Shown piece by piece: positions 1 to 6,589 of a stretch of DNA of 13,855 nucleotides; position 1 is the first letter of the stretch, and every line of letters starts with the position of its first letter. The DNA comes from Candidatus Thorarchaeota archaeon (lineage in GTDB: Archaea > Asgardarchaeota > Thorarchaeia > Thorarchaeales > Thorarchaeaceae). The notes beneath the pieces are model-generated. The model was not told the DNA's origin, did no database searches, and was given only the letters and a program-made list of their open reading frames with translations. The DNA lies in the NCBI GenBank assembly GCA_016840965.1, contig JAEORI010000123.1:1-13855 (forward strand), given 5' to 3'. The position numbers and the translations under genes are program-made.

Positions 1-24
1 AAAAGTAACGAAGACACCCTAGAT

Positions 25-534
25 TCAATTTTCTTTTCCAGAAACAAGGTCTCTGAAGAATGCCTCATAGTCTATTTCAAAGGGAACTCGTAGACCTAAT
101 CGGACACGCTTTCCTGCTTGGTCTATCTCAATGTATCCTTGACTCTGAAGCTCACGCAAATCCTCCATTACTCCTCTTAGGCTTTTCTTTCGAAATTCCC
201 GAACACGATCCAATGAAACCCATCCACCTTCTTGGTACGCCAATGTGATCACAATAAGAAGAGTCGCTGCTAACCTGTCAGGAAGTACTGAACCTTCCTC
301 TTTTGGCCGTGGTTGAATCAGGGTGTCAACATAAAATACTCCACCAACCGGATTGTGTTTTATTGTGAGTCCTAAGGGTTCGAGTCTTGAATGCAATTCA
401 CCTAGGCGTCTAAACAGAATATCCCTCCCCAAATCCTCAGGAAGTCCAAGGGCATCTAGCATGTCATCAACACCTGCACCGATGGGATTTCCTGATCGAG
501 TTAGGAGTTTCATGAGGATGGCATATTCGTTCAT
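25..534 (-). CDS. Tandem winged-helix protein, ScpB/KITE-like (putative third condensin subunit)
   Basis: A 169-residue soluble protein with two winged-helix-like halves. Residues 1-70 run through helices to a GGVFYVD beta wing that resembles the first winged helix of ScpB. Residues 84-150 begin with PDRLAATLLIVITLAY, like the ScpB segment LSRAALETLAIIAY, and end in a GYIEID wing. ScpB and the eukaryotic Nse1/Nse3 KITE proteins bind the kleisin of SMC complexes. Genes for SMC and a ScpA-type kleisin lie on the same strand about 2 kb away, separated by an opposite-strand transporter gene, which supports this role. The ATG at 534 lies about 34 bp from a TTTAAA box and has no clear ribosome site, so the leader is probably very short. 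The main alternative is a wHTH transcription regulator. Assignment rests on pattern similarity only. Confidence 0.6.
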   Translation of the reverse strand: MNEYAILMKLLTRSGNPIGAGVDDMLDALGLPEDLGRDILFRRLGELHSRLEPLGLTIKHNPVGGVFYVDTLIQPRPKEEGSVLPDRLAATLLIVITLAYQEGGWVSLDRVREFRKKSLRGVMEDLRELQSQGYIEIDQAGKRVRLGLRVPFEIDYEAFFRDLVSGKEN

Positions 535-565
535 TTATTTCAGCCTGAGGATTTCTCATGACAGG

Positions 566-571
566 TTTAAA
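566..571 (-). promoter_or_regulatory. TATA box for the ScpB/KITE-like gene
   Basis: On the minus strand TTTAAA lies about 34 bp ahead of the ATG at 534. This would place transcription start near 543 with a leader of about 9 nt. A short inverted repeat, TTCCT-GAAA-AGGAA (581-594), sits just upstream of it and could be a regulator site. Confidence 0.4.
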
Positions 572-624
572 GTATGAGGGTTCCTGAAAAGGAATAGTAG
601 AAACCGCGCCATGGTTCCTTAGAT

Positions 625-641
625 AGTCACAATATGTGACT
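625..641. promoter_or_regulatory. Perfect palindrome, probable operator
   Basis: AGTCACA-ATA-TGTGACT is a perfect 7-3-7 inverted repeat. A further half-site, TGTGACC, follows at 648-654. The site lies about 30 bp upstream of the TATA box for the micropeptide genes and between divergent genes. Its shape fits a dimeric helix-turn-helix regulator; the regulator is unknown. Confidence 0.55.
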
Positions 642-670
642 TCATACTGTGACCCTCAGAAGTGGCTTCG

Positions 671-680
671 CTATATATAC
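671..680 (+). promoter_or_regulatory. TATA box for micropeptide 1
   Basis: CTATATATAC is a strong archaeal-type TATA element. Its centre is about 26 bp before the TGTGAAATAT element at 701, which would place transcription start around 700 and give a leader of about 11 nt before the ATG at 712. Confidence 0.55.
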
Positions 681-711
681 TAAAAATGAGCAGTATTTCT
701 TGTGAAATATC

Positions 712-816
712 ATGGCTTTAGCAACTAACTCACTGAACACATCTGTGCCGAAGAACAAGAAATCAGTCATCAGCACTGACGCAATCTCCTATGCCTACAT
801 CTTTGTTACGAGGTGA
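712..816 (+). CDS. Micropeptide 1 of a tandem family (34 aa)
   Basis: A 34-codon ORF starting MALATNSLNTS and ending STDAISYAYIFVTR. The C-terminal motif recurs in the next two tiny ORFs downstream, which is the main reason to believe it is translated. Compared with peptide 2, the YAYI stretch differs only at synonymous third positions (GCC/GCA, ATC/ATT). It is preceded by a strong TATA box and by GTGA six bases ahead of the ATG. The N-terminal half is polar with a PKNKK stretch; the end is aromatic-hydrophobic, then basic. There is no signal peptide or transmembrane helix of normal length. Function is unknown; a secreted or signalling peptide, a transporter partner or a leader peptide are all possible. 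Confidence 0.5.
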   Translation: MALATNSLNTSVPKNKKSVISTDAISYAYIFVTR

Positions 817-830
817 AGCATTTGGATAAT

Positions 831-923
831 TTTCTGAGAACTGTAAACTGGCTCTTGATTGACCCCATGGTGATCCAAAGTGGTCACCCTGTGGTCAAAG
901 AATTGGTCAGTTATTCTCAGAAA
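831..923. repeat. 93 bp long imperfect inverted repeat / hairpin
   Basis: The outer arms TTTCTGAGAA (831-840) and TTCTCAGAAA (914-923) are perfect 10 bp complements. Inside, AACTG (846-850) can pair with CAGTT (908-912). The inner stem 859-873 pairs with 884-898 at 13 of 15 positions around a 10 nt loop. The element fills most of the space between micropeptides 1 and 2. It could be a structured RNA that controls readthrough, an operator region, or a MITE-like insertion; no clear target-site duplication is visible. Confidence 0.6.
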
Positions 924-954
924 CAGCATATTCTGTGACCAGCTAATAGGAGTG

Positions 955-968
955 TGTGAAATATAATG
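955..968 (+). promoter_or_regulatory. Duplicated start-region element ahead of micropeptide 2
   Basis: TGTGAAATATAATG matches TGTGAAATATCATG at 701-714 in 13 of 14 positions; both end in the ATG of a micropeptide. GTGA lies six bases ahead of each ATG and can pair with the 16S rRNA 3' end. A weak TATA-like GCATATTC (926-933) lies about 26 bp upstream, the same spacing as for peptide 1, so peptide 2 may have its own promoter. Confidence 0.45.
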
Positions 969-1076
969 AAAACACCAAACAACTCTCAACCTTTTCATCT
1001 CATTAACGAAACCCGATTCGCACACCTACAAACAACTGAAGCACTGGCGTATGCATACATTACAGTTAGAAGGTGA
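966..1076 (+). CDS. Micropeptide 2 of a tandem family (36 aa)
   Basis: A 36-codon ORF starting MKTPNNSQPFH and ending TTEALAYAYITVRR. The last 14 residues align with micropeptide 1 (STDAISYAYIFVTR) without gaps and with micropeptide 3 with a short gap. Its ATG sits in a near-copy of the start region of peptide 1. The stop codon lies inside an AGGTGA sequence that serves as the ribosome site for peptide 3, so translation of the two is probably coupled. The N-terminal half is not similar to the other peptides, which suggests that the C-terminal end is the functional or recognised part. Function is unknown. Confidence 0.5.
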   Translation: MKTPNNSQPFHLINETRFAHLQTTEALAYAYITVRR

Positions 1077-1080
1077 AGAA

Positions 1081-1179
1081 ATGGCGCTAGCAAAGATCGA
1101 CGGTATCCCTCGTGCTTGGAACACTGCAAAGGCAATCGCATCTACTGAAGCAATTGCTCGGACCTACTTTAGGAGATGA
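1081..1179 (+). CDS. Micropeptide 3 of a tandem family (32 aa)
   Basis: A 32-codon ORF starting MALAKIDGIPRAW and ending ASTEAIARTYFRR. It shares the MALA start with peptide 1 and the ST-E-A-I-A...Y...RR end with both others. AGGTGA at 1071-1076 lies four bases before its ATG and overlaps the stop of peptide 2. Its own last codons (AGG AGA TGA) supply the AGGAG ribosome site for the MFS gene, and its stop overlaps a possible MFS ATG in ATGA. This layout ties the peptide to the transporter at the translational level. It could be a leader peptide or an exported product; the sequence does not decide. Confidence 0.5.
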   Translation: MALAKIDGIPRAWNTAKAIASTEAIARTYFRR

Positions 1180-1184
1180 ACCAA

Positions 1185-2522
1185 ATGACCCAAACTGCCA
1201 CTGAAGAACACAGTAAAGACGAAGATGTCAAGGGATTTAGAGCAGTACTTTCCCATCGTGACTTCTCACTATTGTGGTCTGGTCAACTTGTTTCAAACAT
1301 AGGTACAGCAATAGCCACTTTGGCACTCATGTTCTATGCTTACGATTTAACTGGTTCTGCAATGGCTATGGCTACGCTCGCAATCGCGGAAACGCTGCCG
1401 GTTGTTGCATTTGCTGGTCCTATTGGTGTCTATATCGATCGATGGAATCGAAAAACAATCATGGTCGCTTCTGACATTATTCGCGCACTTACAATACTTC
1501 TCATCCCTCTCACAACATACTTTCCCCCATTCTTACCCACAATATATTGGGTATACATTCTTACTTTTATCTTTGCTACCGCAAATGCGTGGTTCTTTCC
1601 TGCAAGGAGTGCAGCTATTCCCAATCTCGTTGAAAGTGATGAATTAGTTGCAGCCAACTCTCTATCTCAAATGACATTCCAAGTCGTTCAGTTAGTTATC
1701 CCTCCCGTTGGCGGTATTCTTGTTGCACTCCTTGCTCCAAATTATTTCTTAGCGTTTGCAATCAACTCTGTCACTTTCATCTTTTCTGCACTTGCACTTG
1801 GCAGCATTGCTACAAGTCTCATTCCGAGAGAATCTATTTTGGACAAAGAGTCACTATTGGTACAAATCAAGCAAGGAGCTCGATATGTAATTGGAAATTC
1901 GATTCTATCATTCCTCTTTGTATTTGCAATGCTCCTTGCTATCTCATCTGGTATCCTTAATGCTTTGTTCATGCCCCTTTTGGAAGGTGAGCTTGTCCTC
2001 GGCTCAGCTCAGATTGGGCTTGTCTTGAGTGCTGGAGCCGCCTCTGGTGCGATGAGTGCAGTATATTTCAGTCGCAAGAAAAAGATTGACCGACCACTCT
2101 ATCTTATTGCTTCTGCTGGACTCTTAGCGGGTGTTGCGGTTTTTGCACTTTTACTGTCATTTGATTTAGTAACAGTTATGCTGTCATGGGCGATGATTGG
2201 TGCGGTAGATGTCATACTTAACATACCACTGACAGTCCTTATGCAGGAGCTTGTTGAGGATAAACTTCGAGGTCGAGTCTTTGCGCTTCTTAATGTCGCA
2301 TTCACCGCAGTTCAAGTCGTTGGTATGGGAATTGGAGGTGTTTGGGCTGAAGCGGCTGCAGCAACAGGACCACCGATGATTGGTGCCGCCATTGCACTTG
2401 TTCTTGTTTCGCTTCTGGGTTTTGCTGTGGCAGCTAAAATGAATCTCCATGCCTTATTATCAAAATCTAGTGATGAAATAGTAGAAGTTTCAAAGGATAT
2501 TCAGATCGAGGTCTCTGCTTGA
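1185..2522 (+). CDS. MFS transporter, MFS_3/EntS-like exporter
   Basis: A membrane protein of 445 residues with about 12 hydrophobic segments in two halves joined by a charged central loop. Motif A of the major facilitator superfamily is clear at residues 78-93 (GPIGVYIDRWNRKTIM). A related KLRGRVFALLN segment in the second half fits the MFS_3 group, which includes enterobactin and macrolide exporters, so export by proton antiport is likely. The substrate is unknown. An ATG at 1176 overlaps the peptide 3 stop (ATGA), but AGGAG at 1171-1175 is correctly spaced only for the ATG at 1185. The gene is the last of a rightward unit beginning with three micropeptides, which makes those peptides, or whatever they sense, candidate ligands. 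Confidence 0.88.
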   Translation: MTQTATEEHSKDEDVKGFRAVLSHRDFSLLWSGQLVSNIGTAIATLALMFYAYDLTGSAMAMATLAIAETLPVVAFAGPIGVYIDRWNRKTIMVASDIIRALTILLIPLTTYFPPFLPTIYWVYILTFIFATANAWFFPARSAAIPNLVESDELVAANSLSQMTFQVVQLVIPPVGGILVALLAPNYFLAFAINSVTFIFSALALGSIATSLIPRESILDKESLLVQIKQGARYVIGNSILSFLFVFAMLLAISSGILNALFMPLLEGELVLGSAQIGLVLSAGAASGAMSAVYFSRKKKIDRPLYLIASAGLLAGVAVFALLLSFDLVTVMLSWAMIGAVDVILNIPLTVLMQELVEDKLRGRVFALLNVAFTAVQVVGMGIGGVWAEAAAATGPPMIGAAIALVLVSLLGFAVAAKMNLHALLSKSSDEIVEVSKDIQIEVSA

Positions 2523-2540
2523 TATATCAGAGGAGACCTC
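2508..2540. terminator. Shared hairpin between convergent MFS and scpA genes
   Basis: GAGGTCTC (2508-2515) and GAGACCTC (2533-2540) are perfect 8 bp complements around the MFS stop codon; a variant pairs CTCTG with CAGAG inside. On the plus strand the hairpin is followed by TTTGCCTCTCTC. It lies where two genes converge and may end transcription in both directions. Confidence 0.45.
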
Positions 2541-2551
2541 TTTGCCTCTCT

Positions 2552-3211
2552 CTAAGTTGTATCAATTTCTGAAACTGAGGGTTTCCAAATCTCTCGAGTT
2601 TTGGGATCATAATGTAATCGTCCCTTTGAAACCAAGATTACAATATAGAGGAAATGCTTCAGAAATACATCAAACTCATCGTTCATCACAACATCATCAA
2701 ATCGAGTCTTGTCGCCATTAGGAATTGTTGCGAGAAATTCTTCCAAGTCTTCCAGAAAGACTGAGTCTTCAGTTCGGAGCACGAATCCATTTGGCAGTGA
2801 TGATAATTCAGGAATAGGATCCTCATCTGGTTGACGTGACATTGCATCAATCAACATGACTATTCGATGCAAAGAATCACCAAGAGACTCCTTTTCAAGA
2901 TGTCCAATTACCACAGGTTGGTTTTGCGACAAAAGCCTTGCAAGGTCTCTCATTGATACTTCCTTTAAGCGACTTACATAAACTTCTGGGGAAGCTAGAA
3001 CTCGGGCGAGTTCTTGAATACGAGTGACTTTGGAGCTCAATATCTCATTAAGCATCTCATCAATGTCAATCCGACTATCAATCTCTGCAGCTAATTCTTG
3101 AAGGTCTCTGTACGCTTGAGTCAATCGTAGTTCAAGAGGGTCAATCTCACCTTCACGCACAGCGTGCACCATGTCAAGGACACTCTTGGCAAGACTCTCA
3201 CTTCGACTCAC
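2552..3211 (-). CDS. scpA: ScpA-type kleisin
   Basis: A 219-residue, highly charged helical protein. The N-terminal helices (about 1-95) would bind the neck of SMC, the middle is acidic and probably flexible (DEDPIPELSS and following), and the end (FLKHFLYIVILVSKGRLHYD...EIWKP, about 185-212) matches the C-terminal winged helix of kleisins, which binds the SMC head. It is slightly shorter than typical ScpA. The GTG start lies 12 bases after the smc stop, with GGAGAG and AAGGG in the gap, so it is translated in the same unit. It would close the SMC ring in chromosome organisation and segregation. Position next to smc carries much of the assignment. Confidence 0.8.
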   Translation of the reverse strand: MSRSESLAKSVLDMVHAVREGEIDPLELRLTQAYRDLQELAAEIDSRIDIDEMLNEILSSKVTRIQELARVLASPEVYVSRLKEVSMRDLARLLSQNQPVVIGHLEKESLGDSLHRIVMLIDAMSRQPDEDPIPELSSLPNGFVLRTEDSVFLEDLEEFLATIPNGDKTRFDDVVMNDEFDVFLKHFLYIVILVSKGRLHYDPKTREIWKPSVSEIDTT

Positions 3212-3223
3212 GACCCTTCTCTC

Positions 3224-6200
3224 CTATTGTGCCTTGAATTGTGGACTTTCAATTATAATGGATGGTTCAACACCATTTGGGGAAACCACACCCAATATCT
3301 TGTCAGCATGTTTCAATAGATGAGTGCTCTTAGCTGGAGTCAGTAAAATGAACTGACTACGTCGTGATGCATCATGAAATAGACGACTTACCAACTCTGT
3401 GTTGGTAGCATCAAGAAATGTGTCAACTTCATCCATTACATAAACAGGTGCTGGATTGAATCTTTGAAGAGCAAGTATCAATCCAATAGCTATTAGAGAC
3501 CTCTCTCCTCCTGAACCTGCACTGATATCTCCAAAACCTTCTGTCTTTATTCTCGATTTGAATTCCACTCCGTAATTACCATCTCGAATGGCTAGCTCGA
3601 ATCTGACACTTCCTGGGAATTGCACTCTTCCGAGAACCTCATTCACACCTTTCTCCACTTTTCTAAGTGTTTCATTCATTCCGTTATGATATTGTTCTCT
3701 GATGTTGCGCACTGCAGACTCTGCTTCGTCAAGTTCTTCACTCAGCTCAGTTACACGTTCGATTAGCTCAGTAAGTCTACCTTTCAACTGATTCTCTGTG
3801 TGTGCTACAGTTTCAGAAACATCCTGATAATCATCAAGAATGTGTCTAAGTCTAATCAGTTCATTCCTTACAATTTCGATATTACGTATATTATCAGGTC
3901 GCGTCTTTCCCTGAAGTTCTTGTTCTACCAGTTCTAGGTCATACTCCAAGTTTGTAAGCTGTCTCTTAGTTTGCAAAACCTCAAGCTTACGACTTTTTAC
4001 AAGTAGATTCAGTTCAACTAATCGTTCACTAAGATTCCGAGTTGCATTTCTGATTTTTGCTAGTTTCTCTTGAATTTCCGCTTGTTTCTTCTTTGTTTCC
4101 TCTTTTCCTATACGCATATGTTCAATCTTCTCAATTATAGATGATGCAGCATCTTTTGACTGCTTGATTTCCTGTTTCAAGTCAGTCAAGCTATTGGACA
4201 GAATTATCATATTCTCCTTGACTCGTTTGAGTTCTTGCCGTTTAAGTTCCTCATCTTTCTCGGAAGCATGAGCTTTGTTGTCAACCTTTGTCAAGTCTGT
4301 TTGCAGGCGACGATGTTTTGTTCTAATTGCAGACTCCTGACCTACAAGTCTGCTCCTCTCAGGAGGCTGAGAGCTATCAAGTTTCCTGAGATTTCTCTCT
4401 GCTTTTCCATAATCATTCTGAAGTGCCTTCAACTCATCATCAATGGCTACTATTCTCTCCTGAAGCTCTGGTATGCTTTCGTTTAGCTTTCGCTTTCTTT
4501 CCCAGGTAGCGCCCCAGCGTGTCATTTGACTTATAAGATCCAATACTTCCTCTCTTTCATTCGAAAGTGTTTCCAATTTGGTCATTATATCAGTAACTTG
4601 CTTACGTGCTATAATGAGCTCCTTCTCCATCTTCACCATCCTAGCATGAAGTGGTGCAGTGGAAACCATCCCTGATGGTTCACTTATTGGGTGGCTGATA
4701 ATCTGCTCATTCGCAGGAATTGTAACAGAGCCATTTCGAGTCACGCTCCTAAGATTGTGTTTTAGGGCAAGACGTGCTGCCATCTGCGGGCTCTTGACCA
4801 GTATAAAATCTCCAAATACTCTTCTTAAGAGCGTCTTTACTTCTTCATCAGCAGTGAGCCTGTCCCATAACCAATCGTCTACCTCTATTTCCTTTGGCAA
4901 ATCAGGTCTATTCTGTACTCCATCTCTAAGCAGGATTATTGGCGAGGGGGCTTCTTCTTTGATACGTAGCTTAAGCAACAGCTGATAGTCAGATGGATCT
5001 GTTGTTACAAATGACAGCGAAAGGTTCCCTGATAGTACTCCTTCCACAGCGGTTGAGATTTCATCATCAGCACTAAAGAGACTAATGAGTGGTCCTTTCA
5101 CGGTGCTCAAATTATGATCTGCTATCACTTTGGTAAGAATTCTCACAGATTCAGGGATACGTTTTGATGTTTCAGACAGCTTGATTTTAATCTCATCAAT
5201 ATCTTTCTGAAGCTGTGCAAGAAGACTACTATTTCTGAATCTTTCCTCGTTAAGAGAAGCAATCTCTCTTTCTAGCTGAGACTTCCTACTTTCGAGCTCT
5301 TTGGCATCTGTTTCTTCAATCTTGTCCCAAACGTGCGACCATTTGCTATCTATTGATTGAAGTTCAGCTTCTTCTATCTGAAGTCTCTCGCGCAGACTTC
5401 TCATCAGTAAATCTTTTCCCTCAATTTCAGCTTGAAGCGCTTTGTAATGACCATGCGCCTCTGCCCTTTTAGTATTCCATTCAGCAAAAGCGGCAAGTTC
5501 GTCCTGTATTCGAGCGCGCTCTTCCTCTAACTCTTTGATTTCATTCCGCAGCATCTTTTGCTGATCCATATACTGCTCTCTTGCAGTAGATAATCTCTCT
5601 AGGTCTTCTTTCAACTTCTCTTCTTTTTGTTTCTCAAGTTTGATATTGTTCTCAAGCTGCCGTATCTCAACAATGTATTTCTTAGAATCCCCTTCAAGTT
5701 TAGCAAGGTTTCTCTCTTCCTGATCAATCTTTGCGTCGATTTTACCAATTTCGGAATGCAGACTTGATAATCTAGTTTCTAACTCTGTTCTCTGTTTTTC
5801 CTTTTCGGTTATCTGTCCCTCGATTTCTGCTTGTTCTTCAAGAATCCCTACTAGTCCTGACTCCTTCGTTTCAATCTCATTCTTTGCTTCCTGAATTCTC
5901 TTAGAAAGGTCCTCATAACTTGCCCAATTCAGTTCTTGTTCTAACTCTCTCTCCTGTGCTTGCAAAGCTCTCTTCTTTTCAAGCCGCGATAAATCTTGTT
6001 GAAGTAACTCTAACTCTCGCTCAACTGTTCTTGACTCGGTGAGTGCTGCATCAAGTTTCTGACGACTCTGTATTACTTCGGATTCTTGCAGACTGATTCT
6101 ATCGCGAAGAATATCAAGTCCTGTTCCCTCTTCAACAAGTCTCCTAACCTCAAAGGGATCCATCTCTCGAATTGCATTGATTCTCTCTTGAGGCATAAAA

Positions 6201-6589
6201 ACAAGCGGATTATCTGTTTCAAGTCCAAGTGAACTAATCATTTGCTTATGTTCAGCTGCCTTGACTCGTTTTCCATCTGCATATGCACGAGGAATGCCAT
6301 CTCGGTCTATCCGCCTAAGGAATTTTCGACTCTGTCCATTCACTTTTACTTTAATTTCAACTTCTGCAGTACTAGCTCCGTGCCGAATAAAATCACTCCA
6401 TTTGCTATAGCGGTTCTCTCTTTGGTTTGATGCAAGTGCAAACTTCAATGCATGGAAGATTGATGTCTTCCCTGAACCGTTGGGACCTGCCAAGACAGTG
6501 AGACCTTTATCAAACTCAACTGTTCCCTCGTAAAACGAGAGAAAATTTTCTAATCTTATTGATTCGATATTTACTGTAGTTTCACTCAT
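3224..6589 (-). CDS. smc: SMC chromosome segregation ATPase
   Basis: A 1121-residue SMC protein. The N-terminal head has Walker A GPNGSGKT at 35-42 and a Q-loop in VFMPQERINAI near 135. Long coiled coils (about 170-480 and 640-960) flank a hinge near 490-625 that begins VKGPLISLFSADDE. The C-terminal head has the ABC signature GSGGERS near 1023 and Walker B PVYVMDEVDTFLD near 1050. All ATPase motifs look intact. The hinge is divergent: the usual VTLxGDxxxPxGxxTGG end is shortened to VTRNGSVTIPANEQ. The protein would dimerise through the hinge and move or compact DNA with kleisin and KITE subunits. Its ATG directly follows the stop of the upstream AAA-like gene and scpA follows after 12 bases, so the three form one unit. 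Confidence 0.95.
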   Translation of the reverse strand: MSETTVNIESIRLENFLSFYEGTVEFDKGLTVLAGPNGSGKTSIFHALKFALASNQRENRYSKWSDFIRHGASTAEVEIKVKVNGQSRKFLRRIDRDGIPRAYADGKRVKAAEHKQMISSLGLETDNPLVFMPQERINAIREMDPFEVRRLVEEGTGLDILRDRISLQESEVIQSRQKLDAALTESRTVERELELLQQDLSRLEKKRALQAQERELEQELNWASYEDLSKRIQEAKNEIETKESGLVGILEEQAEIEGQITEKEKQRTELETRLSSLHSEIGKIDAKIDQEERNLAKLEGDSKKYIVEIRQLENNIKLEKQKEEKLKEDLERLSTAREQYMDQQKMLRNEIKELEEERARIQDELAAFAEWNTKRAEAHGHYKALQAEIEGKDLLMRSLRERLQIEEAELQSIDSKWSHVWDKIEETDAKELESRKSQLEREIASLNEERFRNSSLLAQLQKDIDEIKIKLSETSKRIPESVRILTKVIADHNLSTVKGPLISLFSADDEISTAVEGVLSGNLSLSFVTTDPSDYQLLLKLRIKEEAPSPIILLRDGVQNRPDLPKEIEVDDWLWDRLTADEEVKTLLRRVFGDFILVKSPQMAARLALKHNLRSVTRNGSVTIPANEQIISHPISEPSGMVSTAPLHARMVKMEKELIIARKQVTDIMTKLETLSNEREEVLDLISQMTRWGATWERKRKLNESIPELQERIVAIDDELKALQNDYGKAERNLRKLDSSQPPERSRLVGQESAIRTKHRRLQTDLTKVDNKAHASEKDEELKRQELKRVKENMIILSNSLTDLKQEIKQSKDAASSIIEKIEHMRIGKEETKKKQAEIQEKLAKIRNATRNLSERLVELNLLVKSRKLEVLQTKRQLTNLEYDLELVEQELQGKTRPDNIRNIEIVRNELIRLRHILDDYQDVSETVAHTENQLKGRLTELIERVTELSEELDEAESAVRNIREQYHNGMNETLRKVEKGVNEVLGRVQFPGSVRFELAIRDGNYGVEFKSRIKTEGFGDISAGSGGERSLIAIGLILALQRFNPAPVYVMDEVDTFLDATNTELVSRLFHDASRRSQFILLTPAKSTHLLKHADKILGVVSPNGVEPSIIIESPQFKAQ

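Noticed and set aside
795..1025. A 76-codon minus-strand ORF across the micropeptide region
   Set aside because: It runs antisense through the inverted repeat and peptides 1 and 2, has no ribosome site or recognisable motif, and the plus-strand peptide repeats explain the region better.
712..1179. The three tiny ORFs as fragments of one broken gene
   Set aside because: Each has its own ATG, initiation signal and stop, and the same motif recurs at each C-terminus; a broken gene would show different consecutive segments.
4659..4985. A 108-codon plus-strand ORF inside smc
   Set aside because: It is antisense to the SMC hinge coding sequence, with no homology or start signal; a shadow ORF.
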